From NCBI GenBank assembly GCA_025358085.1, contig JANYKT010000073.1:1-64000 (forward strand): a stretch of DNA of 64,000 bases. Reading direction: 5' to 3'. The translations under genes were made by a program, and so were the position numbers. The notes under the pieces were generated by a model. It did not search any database. It saw nothing but the letters and a program-made list of their open reading frames with translations, and was not told the DNA's origin. Positions 55,745-64,000 of this stretch are shown here, one piece after another (the stretch's first letter is position 1; each line of letters starts with the position of its first letter). The stretch comes from Deltaproteobacteria bacterium (GTDB taxonomy: Bacteria; Myxococcota; Myxococcia; Myxococcales; 40CM-4-68-19).

Positions 55745-57343
55745 ATGATTTCACCTTTGATTGGAGGCCCTTCGCGGCCGCTCCCGGCGCAGACTTTGCG
55801 AGGGGCTCTGGCGGCGCGCGGAAACGACGAGCGTCCCTGGCTTTCATTCCAGCGGGGGACCTCTTCTCCGGAGCAGCTGACCTTCGCCGCCGCGGACTTG
55901 CTGGCGCGGCGCTGGGCCCGGGTGCTCCGGCACGCGGGCGTCGGACCGGGCGACCGGGTCGCCCTTCTCCTGCCCAACGGCCCGGACTTCATCGGCGCTT
56001 TCTTCGGCGCGCAAGAGCTGGGTGCGACGCCCGTGCCGCTGCCCTGGCCAGTGGTGGCGATGGGGCCGCTCGTGCTGCCGGCCGGGTCCGCGGCAATCCT
56101 CTCGCTTTCGGCTGTGCGGGTCCTGATCGCCGCCGGGAAGCTCGAAAATTGTCCCGTTCCCGTGCTCACCCCGGACGCAGTCGAGCCCGCGCGGGCCGGG
56201 CCTTTTGAGGCGCTGGTGGACTCGCGCGCTCCCGCTTTCATCCAGTTCACCTCGGGGAGCACCGGCCGGCCGCGGGGCGTGGTGATCTCGCAACGCGCCG
56301 CCGTGCACAGCGCCTGGGCGATGACGCAGGCGCTGGGGCTCACGCGCCAGGACGTCGGCGTTTCCTGGCTGCCCTTCTTCCACGACATGGGCCTCGTCGG
56401 CGTGGTTCTCGCGTCGCTGCTCGGCGGCTTCCCCGTGCACCTACTCACGCCGGGAGAATTTCTCCTCCGCCCGCGGCGCTGGCTCGAGCTTCTTGCAGCG
56501 ACGCGCGCCACCATCACCGTCGCACCCAATTTTGCTTTCGATCTTGCGCTTCGCCGCGCCCGGCCTGTCTTTCCCGAGATCGACCTATCCGGCCTGCGCT
56601 TCGCGCTCAACGGATCGGAGCCGGTCTTACGCACCACCCTGACCAGCTTCGAAGCGGCGGGCGCCGAGTCGGGACTGCGGCGCGGGACCCTGCTCCCCGT
56701 CTATGGCCTCGCCGAGAACGGGCTCGGGGTCGCATTCCAGTCCGAGGGCGCGAAAGACCTCGACGTCACCATCGACGGGCGGCAAGTCCCCTCGGTGGGA
56801 GTGCCGCTGCCCGGCATGGAAATCGCAGTCCGCAAGCCCGATGGCGCCCTGGAAAGCGAGGGCGCGGAAGGCGAGGTGACCGTGCGCGGGCCGGCACTGA
56901 TGGATGGCTATTGCGCAGATCCGGAGGCCACCGCGCAGGCGTTGCGCGACGGCTGGCTGTGGACGGGGGACCGGGGCCTGGTCCTGAACGGACGCCTGCA
57001 CCTGACGGGACGCGAGAAGGAGCTCATCATCAAGGCAGGCCGCAAGTTCCACCCGGCCGACATCGAGCAGGTGGTGGCGACGCTGGTGGACGCCCCGCCC
57101 AATGGCGTCGCCGCTTTCTCCGTGCTGCGCGAGGCTGCTGGCGGAGAAGAGCTGGTGGTGGTGGTGGAGCTGCGCCGCCGGCCGGAAGGGGACGTGGTTT
57201 CGCGCATCCGCGGCCGCCTCTCGGAGGTGCTCGGCGTGATGGCCGACCGCATCGAGCTGGTGGGTGCTGGCGCCCTGCCGCGCACCACCAGTGGAAAGCT
57301 GCGGCGCAAAGAATGCATCGCCCGCTTCGGGGGGCGCGCCTGA
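55745..57343 (+). CDS. Fatty acyl-AMP ligase-type adenylating enzyme
   Basis: A 532-residue ANL-superfamily enzyme that adenylates a carboxylic acid and, given the downstream ACP, probably loads it on a carrier. The order of motifs fits fatty acyl-AMP ligases: FTSGSTGRPRGV near residue 168, SWLPFFHDMGLVG, YGLAENGLGVAF near 319, LWTGDRG near 405, LTGREKELIIKAGRKFHP, and TTSGKLRRKE near 514. No carrier domain is fused. The ATG has no strong ribosome site. First gene of a compact six-gene operon; the next gene overlaps its stop. The acid it activates is unknown. Confidence 0.88.
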   Translation: MISPLIGGPSRPLPAQTLRGALAARGNDERPWLSFQRGTSSPEQLTFAAADLLARRWARVLRHAGVGPGDRVALLLPNGPDFIGAFFGAQELGATPVPLPWPVVAMGPLVLPAGSAAILSLSAVRVLIAAGKLENCPVPVLTPDAVEPARAGPFEALVDSRAPAFIQFTSGSTGRPRGVVISQRAAVHSAWAMTQALGLTRQDVGVSWLPFFHDMGLVGVVLASLLGGFPVHLLTPGEFLLRPRRWLELLAATRATITVAPNFAFDLALRRARPVFPEIDLSGLRFALNGSEPVLRTTLTSFEAAGAESGLRRGTLLPVYGLAENGLGVAFQSEGAKDLDVTIDGRQVPSVGVPLPGMEIAVRKPDGALESEGAEGEVTVRGPALMDGYCADPEATAQALRDGWLWTGDRGLVLNGRLHLTGREKELIIKAGRKFHPADIEQVVATLVDAPPNGVAAFSVLREAAGGEELVVVVELRRRPEGDVVSRIRGRLSEVLGVMADRIELVGAGALPRTTSGKLRRKECIARFGGRA

Positions 57344-58338
57344 GGCCGCTCATCCTCGGCGCCGCCGGTTTCCTCGGCTTGAACCTGGTGGACGAGTTCG
57401 CAGCCCAGGGGATCGCGCCCCGCTGCGGGCGCCGGGTCCGCACCAACGTGCTCGAGCTGCGGCGCCGCAAGGTGACCATGGTCCAGGCCGAGCTGGACTC
57501 GCCGGAACAACTTGCCGAAGCGTGCGCGGGCGTCGACATCGTCTTCCATCTCGCCGGTCATTATCCGCGACTTTCGCTCGACTTGCCGGGCGCGCTCGAG
57601 ATGGGCCTGCGCCAGCTCGAACACGTGCTCGACGCGGCCGCCCGCGCAGGCGTGCGGCGTCTGATCTACGTCTCGAGCAGCGCCACCGCGGCTCCGCGCG
57701 ATTCGGGAAGTCCCTCGACGGAGGCGGACGTGTTCGATCGGGTGCCGGCCTTTGGCACCTACCACGCGCTGAAGTGGCACATGGAGGCGCGAGCGCTGCG
57801 CGAGGAGCGCCTGGAAGTGGTGGTCGCTTGTCCGGCCGCGTGTCTCGGACCGTGGGACTTGCGCGTGGGCACTTCGGCGCTGCTGGTGGGGACCGCGCGC
57901 GGCTTGCAGATCCCGCACCCGGACGGAGTGGTGAGCTGGGTCGATGCGCGCGATCTAGCGCTGGGGCTCTTGCGGCTGGCGCTTCATCCCGCGCCCCCGC
58001 GGCGCGTGCTGTTCTCGGCCGGAAGCCTGCGCCTGCAACCGCTCCTCGAAGATCTCGCGCGCCGCTACGGCGTGCCCGCCCCGGCGTGGCCCCTGAGCCC
58101 GGCCGAGGCGCTGGCCTTCTGCGACGCCGAAGAGTTTCGCGCGGCCCGCTACGGCGGCAGGCCCGCACTCGCCCGCGAGCTTGCCGACCTGATCATCCAC
58201 GGCGTGCCGCTCGACGCCGCCCTGGCCCGGGGCGCGCTCGGTATCACCTTCCGGCCGCTCTCCCAGACCCTCGACGCCTTCGACGATTGGGCGCGCCGGG
58301 TCCGCATCCTTCCTTCGTCGAAGCCTCTGGAGGCTTAA
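57340..58338 (+). CDS. NAD-dependent epimerase/dehydratase-type reductase
   Basis: A 332-residue extended SDR. It begins RPLILGAAGFLGLNLVDEF (Rossmann glycines), with IVFHLAGHYPR, YVSSSATAAP, the active-site TYHALKWHMEA (Tyr and Lys) and VSWVDARDLALGLL. No ATG, GTG or TTG lies near the fold's beginning. The CTG at 57340, which overlaps the ligase stop (CTGA) and follows a G-rich stretch, is the most likely start. The enzyme probably reduces or epimerises a keto or hydroxy acyl group within the pathway. Confidence 0.82.
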   Translation: MRPLILGAAGFLGLNLVDEFAAQGIAPRCGRRVRTNVLELRRRKVTMVQAELDSPEQLAEACAGVDIVFHLAGHYPRLSLDLPGALEMGLRQLEHVLDAAARAGVRRLIYVSSSATAAPRDSGSPSTEADVFDRVPAFGTYHALKWHMEARALREERLEVVVACPAACLGPWDLRVGTSALLVGTARGLQIPHPDGVVSWVDARDLALGLLRLALHPAPPRRVLFSAGSLRLQPLLEDLARRYGVPAPAWPLSPAEALAFCDAEEFRAARYGGRPALARELADLIIHGVPLDAALARGALGITFRPLSQTLDAFDDWARRVRILPSSKPLEA

Positions 58339-58343
58339 CGCCC

Positions 58344-58607
58344 ATGCGCCCCGATCCCACCGCCACCGTCGACGACCGCGTCCTCTACATCATCTCCCAG
58401 CTCGTCCCTGTGCAGCCCAGCCAGATCCGCGCCGAGCAGCGCCTGCGGGAAGACCTCGGGATGGACTCGGTGGGCTCGATGGAGCTGCTCTCGATGCTCG
58501 CCGAGGAGCTCGATCTCGACATCGGGGTCGAAGACATCACCGAGGTGCACACCGTCGGCGCCACCATCGCGCTGGCCAAGACTTTCCTCGCCAGGAAGGC
58601 AGGTTAA
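58344..58607 (+). CDS. Acyl carrier protein
   Basis: An 87-residue free-standing carrier. Ser42 in LGMDSVGSMELLSML is the phosphopantetheine site; acidic helices follow (EELDLDIGVEDI). It starts six bases after the epimerase gene. It is not the fatty-acid-synthesis ACP context (no fab genes), so it is presumably dedicated to this operon. Confidence 0.92.
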   Translation: MRPDPTATVDDRVLYIISQLVPVQPSQIRAEQRLREDLGMDSVGSMELLSMLAEELDLDIGVEDITEVHTVGATIALAKTFLARKAG

Positions 58608-58612
58608 GCCTC

Positions 58613-60214
58613 TTGTTGCCGCGCGCTGACGACGAAGTCTCAGGCCCGATCATCAGCCAGGTGCGCCGCTTTGCCGCCCGCGCCATCGACGCGCGCGCGA
58701 TCGATCGGGACGCGGCCATCCCGCGCGAAGTGCTCTCGGGCCTCGCTGAGCTGGGCTTGTTTGGACTCACGCTGCCCGAGGCGTTCGGGGGCTCGGGCTG
58801 CTCGCTCGCCACGGCCTGCGGCGTGATCGCGGAGCTGGCGCGCTTCGATCGGTCCGTGGCCGTCACCCTCGGCCTTCACCTCGGACTCGGCACGCGGGGT
58901 CTCACCGCCTTCGGGACCCGGGCGCAACACGAGCGCTATCTGCCCGGACTCGCGAGCGGGGCCTGCCTCGCCGCCTTCGCCGCCACCGAGTCCGGCGCCG
59001 GCAGCGACCTGTCCACCCTGCAGACGAACGCCAGCGACGTAGGCGCTGGCTTGCGGGTCAACGGCGAGAAGATCTACGTCACCAATGGCGGACTCGCGGG
59101 TCTCTACACCATCGCCGTCGCCACGCCAGGCCTGGGCGGGAGCGCGCGCGGCCAGAGCCTGCTGCTGATCGAGCGCGGCGATCCGGGCCTGCAGGTTGCG
59201 CCCGAGGAGCACAAGCTCGGCCTGCGCGGCTCGTCGACCACGGGGCTCGTTTTCGACTCGATGCTTCTGCCCCACGAGCGCGTGCTGGGCGAGGCTTCCG
59301 GCGGCGCGCGTGAGCTCGGCATCATCCTCTCCTGGGGCCGCACGCTCATGTCAGCGGGCTGCTGCGGAGCCGCGCGGGCCGCCCTGGAAAAGGTCGCATC
59401 GCACCTGTCCACCCGGCGCCAGTTCGGGCGGCCGCTCGCGGCGCTGGAGGTGGTGCGCGAGCAGGTCGCCCTGCTCACGGCGCGGGTTTTTGCCATGGAG
59501 GCACTGGTGGACGAGGTCTCGCGCGAGAGCGAAAAAGCGCTGCTGGTGCGCTCGCTCGCGGCCAAGGTCTTCAGCAGCGAGGGCGCCTGGGCCATCGTGG
59601 ACGGCGCCATCCAGCTGCACGGCGGGCTCGGCTTTATCGAGGACACCGGGCTCGCGCTGCTGCTGCGCGACGTGCGGGTCACGCGCATCTTCGAGGGAGC
59701 GAACGACGTGCTGCTCGCCCATCTGGGCGCGAGCGAGCTGTTGCAGACTTCGCCGCCGCCCCGCGCAGCGCTCTCCGAGGCCACCGCGAGCGCGGCGCTT
59801 GCGAGTGCGGCGGCAGCGCTTGCGAGTGCGTCCCCGGAAGCCCTTGCGAGTCCGTCCGCGGCAGCGCTTGCGAGTGCGTCCCCGGAAGCCCTTGCGAGTG
59901 CGGCGGCGGGAGCCGAGGCGCTCGCGCAGCAAGTGGACGCACTGCAAAAGTCGCTGCAGGCACGCTTCCGCATCGGTGTCTTCCGCCAGCCGCGCTGGCT
60001 GCACCGGCTGGGCGCGGCCTGCGTGTGGCGCGAGGCCATCGACGCGGCGCTGCGCCGGGCGCGCGCGTCCGGCCGCGCCGACGAAGTGGCCCAGGTCTCC
60101 TTGCTCACCCAAGCCGCGCGGGCCGCGGTGAGCACGCTGTCGGCCGAGCCGCCTCCCCGCGAACTTTACGACCTGTGCCTGCGGGAAAGTCTCCCGCGAC
60201 CCGAGGGCCGCTGA
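58613..60214 (+). CDS. Acyl-CoA (or acyl-ACP) dehydrogenase with repeat linker
   Basis: A 533-residue flavin dehydrogenase introducing an alpha-beta double bond. LGLFGLTLPEAFGGSG, AAFAATESGAGSDLS (flavin binding), GEKIYVTNGGLAG, RQFGRPLAALEVVREQVA, IQLHGGLGFIEDTG and the catalytic glutamate in RIFEGANDVLLAHLG are all there. From about residue 385 to 445 a linker of repeated ALASASPEALAS-like units precedes a C-terminal helical domain; usual members are about 380 residues, though larger ones exist. TTG start six bases after the ACP gene. Its stop overlaps the next ATG by one base. The carrier-bound chain is the likely substrate. Confidence 0.9.
   Translation: MLPRADDEVSGPIISQVRRFAARAIDARAIDRDAAIPREVLSGLAELGLFGLTLPEAFGGSGCSLATACGVIAELARFDRSVAVTLGLHLGLGTRGLTAFGTRAQHERYLPGLASGACLAAFAATESGAGSDLSTLQTNASDVGAGLRVNGEKIYVTNGGLAGLYTIAVATPGLGGSARGQSLLLIERGDPGLQVAPEEHKLGLRGSSTTGLVFDSMLLPHERVLGEASGGARELGIILSWGRTLMSAGCCGAARAALEKVASHLSTRRQFGRPLAALEVVREQVALLTARVFAMEALVDEVSRESEKALLVRSLAAKVFSSEGAWAIVDGAIQLHGGLGFIEDTGLALLLRDVRVTRIFEGANDVLLAHLGASELLQTSPPPRAALSEATASAALASAAAALASASPEALASPSAAALASASPEALASAAAGAEALAQQVDALQKSLQARFRIGVFRQPRWLHRLGAACVWREAIDAALRRARASGRADEVAQVSLLTQAARAAVSTLSAEPPPRELYDLCLRESLPRPEGR
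59790..59910 (+). repeat. Tandem repeat coding an Ala/Ser linker
   Basis: Repeated GCGCTTGCGAGTGCG and CCGGAAGCCCTTGCGAGT elements encode about six ALAS(A/P)-type units within the acyl-CoA dehydrogenase. Confidence 0.85.
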
Positions 60215-61503
60215 TGAAAGTCCTCTTCGTCTATCCGCGCTTCCAGCGCCACTCGCAGGCGCACCCGGAGCTGCTCGACTACGTGCCGATGAACGAATAC
60301 CTGGGCTCCCCCTCGCTCGGCTTTGCCTGCCTGGCGGCGCTGACCCCCGCGCACTGGGAGGTCGAGTTCCGCGACGACCGGCTCGCGCCCGCGGACACGC
60401 CCACCGACGCCGACCTGGTGGCCTTCTCGTTCTTCACCGCCGCGGCCGCTCGCGCCTTCGCGCTCGGGGACTACTTCCGCGCGCAGGGCAAGCGCACCGT
60501 GGCCGGCGGCATCTTTCCCACCGCCATGCCGGACGAGACGCAGCCGCACTTCGACAGCGTGGTGCAAGGCGAAGGCGAGGGCGTCTGGCAGCAAGTCCTT
60601 TGCGATGCGGAGACGGGGCAGCTCCAGTCGCGCTACGAGGCTACGGCCTGCGCGCTCGCCGCATTGCCGCTGCCCAAAGTGTCGCTCTACGTCGACCGCG
60701 AGGGCCCCGGCTTCGCTCCTGACGACTACCCGGTGCAGCTTTCCCGCGGCTGTCCGCTCTCGTGCCACTCCTGCATCCTGCCTCTCTCGATGAGCAAGAC
60801 ACTGCGCGAGTTCCCGCTCGCCCACGTCGTTGGCCAGCTCGATCAGCTCGCGAAGAGCGGCAAGCGGGCCTGCCTCACCGAGGACACGTCTTGGCTACCC
60901 GGCAAGGGAAACCGGCTGCTCTCGTCGCTCTTCGATCACCTCATCGCGAACGGCCAGCAGGCGCGCGTCAGCTACGTGGGCATCTCGATGCCGATGATCC
61001 TGGCGACGCCGCTTTCGCTCCTGCTCAAGGCGCGGCTGGCAGGCGTCGACATGTTCTATCTGGTCGGCGGCTTCGACCCCGTCACGCAGCGAGCGTTCAC
61101 CGGAGAGGATCCGCGGGCACTCGCGCGCGCGCACGCCGCCATCGCCAAGTGCCGCGAGGCCGGCATCGAGCCCTACACCTCATTCCTCTACGGCCAGGAC
61201 CAGGACGACGAAGGCACCGTGGACCGGATGCTCGAGTTCGCGGCGACCTCTGGAATCAAGAAGGCGGAGTTCGCCATCTTCACGCCGTATCCGGCCACGC
61301 CATCGTGGAAGCGCCTCGTCGCCGAGGACCGGATCCTCACCCGCGACTGGGGTCTCTACAACGACGCCAACTGCGTCTATCGCCCCGCGCAGCTCGATCC
61401 CGCGCAGGTCACGCAAGGCTACCTGCGCCTGTGGCGCGAGTTCTATGCGGACAAGCGGCACTTCCTCGCCGCGAGCTCGCAGGAGCGCACCATCCAGTTT
61501 TGA
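60214..61503 (+). CDS. B12-binding-domain radical SAM enzyme
   Basis: A 429-residue radical SAM protein of the cobalamin-binding type. The N-terminal about 130 residues have the Rossmann-like order MKVLFVYPRFQRHS, SPSLGFACLAAL, VAFSFFTAAAARAF and VAGGIFPTAMPDE. The [4Fe-4S] motif is SRGCPLSCHSC near residue 180 (CxxxCxxC). Then come LTEDTSWLPGKGN, FYLVGGFDPVTQRAF and FAIFTPYPATPSWKRL. The ATG overlaps the dehydrogenase stop; a longer open frame has no homology. Enzymes of this class methylate or rearrange unactivated carbons; here it may modify the acyl chain. Confidence 0.88.
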   Translation: MKVLFVYPRFQRHSQAHPELLDYVPMNEYLGSPSLGFACLAALTPAHWEVEFRDDRLAPADTPTDADLVAFSFFTAAAARAFALGDYFRAQGKRTVAGGIFPTAMPDETQPHFDSVVQGEGEGVWQQVLCDAETGQLQSRYEATACALAALPLPKVSLYVDREGPGFAPDDYPVQLSRGCPLSCHSCILPLSMSKTLREFPLAHVVGQLDQLAKSGKRACLTEDTSWLPGKGNRLLSSLFDHLIANGQQARVSYVGISMPMILATPLSLLLKARLAGVDMFYLVGGFDPVTQRAFTGEDPRALARAHAAIAKCREAGIEPYTSFLYGQDQDDEGTVDRMLEFAATSGIKKAEFAIFTPYPATPSWKRLVAEDRILTRDWGLYNDANCVYRPAQLDPAQVTQGYLRLWREFYADKRHFLAASSQERTIQF

Positions 61504-61531
61504 AGCGAATTGAAATTCAAAGGAGCAACCC

Positions 61532-62800
61532 ATGCTTTCACCGAACCGAACCCTCGATCACCGCCAGCTCTACCGCCTCCCGTGGACCGACGCGGACAAC
61601 GTGCTCTCCTGGCTCGAGCCGACCGCGAAGTGCAACCTGGCCTGCGAGGGCTGCTACCGGGAAAACCTGGACGAGCACAAGACGCTCGCCGAGGTTCGCG
61701 CCGATCTCGATGTCTTCAACGCCCACCGCACCTTCGACAGCGTCTCGATCGCGGGCGGCGAGCCGCTCCTGCACCCGGAGATCCTCAGCATCGTACGGAT
61801 GATTGCGAAGGACGGGCACAAGCCGGTCATCAACACCAACGGCCTCGCGCTCACCGAGCCGCTCTTGCGACAGCTCAAGGAAGCGGGCCTCGTGGGGTTG
61901 ACTTTCCACATCGATTCCAAGCAGGGGCGGCCGGGCTGGAAGGAGAAGAACGAGCTCGAGCTCAATGAGCTGCGCCTCGAGCTGGCGCGGATGGTGCGCC
62001 GGGTGGGCGGCCTCTCGTGCGCCTTCAATGCCACGGTCTACGAGGACACGCTGCAGTACGTGCCCTCGCTGGTGCAGTTCGCGCAGGACCACATCGACCT
62101 GATCGACGTGATGGTCTTCATCCTCTATCGCGCGGCCGTCAACGACGGCGAGTTCGACTTCTACCGCGAGGGCCGGAAGGTCAGCATGGCTCCGCTCGTG
62201 TACAGCGTGGATAAAGTCGAGCAGCGCCTCGACCTCAACGCGCGCGAGGTGGTGGGCAAGATCCGCGAGCGCTTCCCGGACTTCAACCCGAGCGCCTTCC
62301 TGGGCGGCACCGAGCAGGCCGACTCGTTCAAGTGGCTCCTCACCGGGCGGTTCGGCTTCCCCGCGCGCGATGGCGTCCCTTCGAAAATTCTCGGCTACGT
62401 GGGCCCGAAGTTCATGGAGTACGTACAGACTGTCCACCACGCAGTGACCGGCCGCTACCTCGCCTATGCACCCAAGGGCTCCATGGAGGCCGGCCGCTCC
62501 GCGCTGGCGCTCGGCCTGATCGAACCGGGCGTGCGGGCCACCGCGAAGAACTACTTTGCGAACCTGCTGCGCAGTCCACTCGACCTCTTCCGGCCGCTCC
62601 ACTACCAGTCGGTCATGGTGATCCAGCCCGTCGATGTGCTGGCCGATGGCCGCCAGGATATGTGCGACGGCTGCCCCGACGTGACCGTCCACGACGGCAA
62701 GCTGGTGTGGAGCTGCCGGCTCGAGGAATACCGGAAGCACGGCGGGCTGGTGCAGTGCCTGCCCAAGGGCTGCGCCGTGCCGCGGGTAGTGCGCAGCTAG
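61532..62800 (+). CDS. Radical SAM enzyme with Cys-rich C-terminus
   Basis: A 422-residue radical SAM protein. The cluster motif AKCNLACEGCYREN (CxxxCxxC) is at residues 34-41, GGEPLLHPE binds SAM, and VINTNGLAL and LTFHIDSKQGRPG follow. The C-terminus has further cysteines (MCDGCPDVTVHDGK, WSCRLEEY, CLPKGC), which may bind an auxiliary cluster. The ATG has AGGAG six bases upstream. The gene is 28 bases behind the B12-type enzyme. No exact family recognised; it probably acts in the same pathway on the carrier-bound product. Confidence 0.88.
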   Translation: MLSPNRTLDHRQLYRLPWTDADNVLSWLEPTAKCNLACEGCYRENLDEHKTLAEVRADLDVFNAHRTFDSVSIAGGEPLLHPEILSIVRMIAKDGHKPVINTNGLALTEPLLRQLKEAGLVGLTFHIDSKQGRPGWKEKNELELNELRLELARMVRRVGGLSCAFNATVYEDTLQYVPSLVQFAQDHIDLIDVMVFILYRAAVNDGEFDFYREGRKVSMAPLVYSVDKVEQRLDLNAREVVGKIRERFPDFNPSAFLGGTEQADSFKWLLTGRFGFPARDGVPSKILGYVGPKFMEYVQTVHHAVTGRYLAYAPKGSMEAGRSALALGLIEPGVRATAKNYFANLLRSPLDLFRPLHYQSVMVIQPVDVLADGRQDMCDGCPDVTVHDGKLVWSCRLEEYRKHGGLVQCLPKGCAVPRVVRS

Positions 62801-62873
62801 TTCAATCGCGCTTGATGAGAAAGTTCGCCCGCCTGATGTTCTTTGGTACCGGTCGTCAGGCTAAGCTTGCCGT

Positions 62874-63359
62874 ATGAGTCCCGCTGGCGAAGCTCCGCTC
62901 ATGGATGGGTCGCTCGCCAGCGCGTTGCTTGTCTGCGTCGGAAATATTTGTCGAAGTCCGATGGCCGCAGTGCTCCTTGCTCACCGGCTGGCGCAGGGCG
63001 CCCAGCCGCCGCTCATCGAGTCCGCGGGCATCGCCGCCCTCGCCGGGCAGCCGGCGGACCCGCTTGCTATCGAGCTGATGAAAGCGCGCTCTCTGGATCT
63101 GTCCAGTCATCGGGGGCGTCAACTGACAGCCTCAATGGCAGCCCGGTTTGACCTGATCCTGGTGATGGAAGAGCGGCACCAACGCGCCGTAGAAAAGATA
63201 TTTCCGCCGGCCCGCGGCCGGGTTCACCGCCTCGGCCGCTTCGGCAACTTCGACATTCCCGATCCCTACGGCCAACCTCGCGCCGCATTCGAGCAGTCTC
63301 TCGCCTTGATTGAGCGTGGCATTGAAGACTTCGTCCGCGCGTTCTGGAGCGCCAGGTGA
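62874..63359 (+). CDS. Low-molecular-weight protein-tyrosine phosphatase
   Basis: A 161-residue phosphatase of the Wzb/Etp type. The P-loop is LLVCVGNICRSPMAA, preceded by a short N-terminal extension. SSHRGRQLTASM and the general acid in FDIPDPYGQPRAAFEQ complete the active site. Often such enzymes act on tyrosine kinases of capsule export, but no such genes are nearby. It is 73 bases after the radical SAM gene and may have its own promoter. An alternative start at the second methionine (62901) would remove the extension. Confidence 0.92.
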   Translation: MSPAGEAPLMDGSLASALLVCVGNICRSPMAAVLLAHRLAQGAQPPLIESAGIAALAGQPADPLAIELMKARSLDLSSHRGRQLTASMAARFDLILVMEERHQRAVEKIFPPARGRVHRLGRFGNFDIPDPYGQPRAAFEQSLALIERGIEDFVRAFWSAR

Positions 63360-63746
63360 GCCGGGCAGCATGTAGTCGCGCGCGCCAACTCTGCTGCGAG
63401 ATGAGGAACAAACGGTCAGAGCCGCCCTGTAAGCCGGGAGCCTCAAGGGGTGAACGCGCCTGACACCGCGACGCGGTCAGGCGCAGTCAGCACGGGCGTT
63501 TCCGCTCTTGGATCGATTGCTGCAGCGACCGCCGCGCAGTCACTTTCCGGTGCAACTTGGGATCAAAACTGGATCCAGCACGGCGAGCTGCTGCCGGCGC
63601 CAACCCCCGACCTCTTCGCCCGGGCCGGCGCCATCGTCGCGACGCGCGCAGCTCGCGGCGGCGCAACCGACGCGGACCTTGCCGCGATCATTGCCCGCTC
63701 CGGCGCCCAGGCGGCGCAGGTCGGCGTTCAAGGGGCTCCCTCTGCG
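63360..63746. other. Region without a convincing gene
   Basis: About 390 bases. A plus-strand frame (63450-63782) is open for 110 codons but resembles nothing, has no ribosome site and runs into the ATPase gene on the other strand. Confidence 0.45.
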
Positions 63747-64000
63747 TCAGCCGAGCAGCGTGGACAGCGGCACGGCCCATAGCTTGTCGCCAAGCCTCAC
63801 GGCCTGCTCGCCGTTGTAGGCCAGAACGGCCGCCCGGCACCGCGGCGTGCGCTCCAGGAACGCGCGGAGACCAGCGAGGTCGCGCTCCGTCCAGCGGGAC
63901 GCGGCCTTGACCTCGATGGCCAGGCAGTCCCGGCCGCTCTCGACGACGAAGTCGACCTCATGCCGGCCCTGGATGTTCCAGAAGCCGAGGCGGGCGCCGG
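63747..64000 (-). CDS. C-terminus of a DUF4143-type AAA ATPase
   Basis: The last 84 codons of a protein that continues beyond the right edge. GARLGFWNIQGRHEVDFVVE, followed by CLAIEVKAASRWTERDLAGL and AAVLAYNGEQAVRLGDKLWA, is the typical PD-(D/E)XK-like DUF4143 end of AAA_14 ATPases. The Asp in VDFVVE and Glu/Lys in IEVK are the nuclease-like residues. The N-terminal ATPase domain is outside the window, and so are its start and regulation. Confidence 0.75.
   Translation of the reverse strand, partial: GARLGFWNIQGRHEVDFVVESGRDCLAIEVKAASRWTERDLAGLRAFLERTPRCRAAVLAYNGEQAVRLGDKLWAVPLSTLLG

Noticed and set aside
63450-63782. 110-codon plus-strand frame
   Set aside because: No ribosome site or similarity; overlaps the end of the ATPase gene.

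Overview
The window is high-GC DNA with many GTG and TTG starts. Its gene content points to a deltaproteobacterium-like organism, most likely Myxococcota: an imuA-imuB-dnaE2 mutagenesis cassette, a eukaryotic-type Ser/Thr kinase with a PEGA tail, a TPR-PEGA-TonB receptor fusion, lipoproteins with DAGG linkers, and a site upstream of imuA that fits the Myxococcus xanthus LexA-box consensus as I recall it. No rRNA, tRNA or CRISPR array was recognised.

Layout. 0-3.4 kb: partial secreted protein, Sad-type aldehyde dehydrogenase, HAD phosphatase and a YhbW-like flavin monooxygenase. 3.4-11.4 kb: SOS mutasome on the minus strand (imuA, a repeat-derived ORF, imuB, a REP-associated-type transposase, dnaE2), with a 24-bp-arm palindrome where dnaE2 meets its convergent neighbour. 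11.7-22.6 kb: secreted HExxE protein, 3-hydroxybutyrate oligomer hydrolase lipoprotein, DUF2461 and DUF4337 proteins, kinase plus PEGA-TonB receptor, Uma2 nuclease and methylglyoxal synthase. 22.9-31.4 kb: a Gld-like ABC exporter operon, rpoZ, two coupled unknown genes, and groES-groEL behind a CIRCE operator.

31.5-46.4 kb is an accessory, decaying region. It holds an integron-type attC site whose core contains the stop codon of a frameshifted trypsin-like protease gene, a probably truncated SIR2-like gene, and pseudogenes of rlmF, a TonB receptor, a YyaL-type protein and a LysR regulator. It also holds an XRE-like HTH frame fused to a copy of the groEL 3' end. Intact genes between them include two large surface lipoproteins (beta-helix and heparinase-like), an OmpA/peptidoglycan-binding protein with an M14 carboxypeptidase, formaldehyde dehydrogenase and a nucleotidyltransferase pair.

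46.4-55.5 kb: metallo-beta-lactamase lipoprotein, SDR, glutaredoxin, membrane proteins, HupE-like protein, and pyruvate:ferredoxin oxidoreductase coupled to a dihydroorotate dehydrogenase-like gene. 55.7-62.8 kb is the most intriguing part: a tightly packed six-gene operon of acyl-AMP ligase, NAD-dependent epimerase/reductase, acyl carrier protein, acyl-CoA dehydrogenase, B12-type radical SAM enzyme and second radical SAM enzyme. It looks like an uncharacterised pathway that modifies a carrier-bound acyl chain. The window ends with a low-molecular-weight phosphatase and the C-terminus of a DUF4143-type ATPase.
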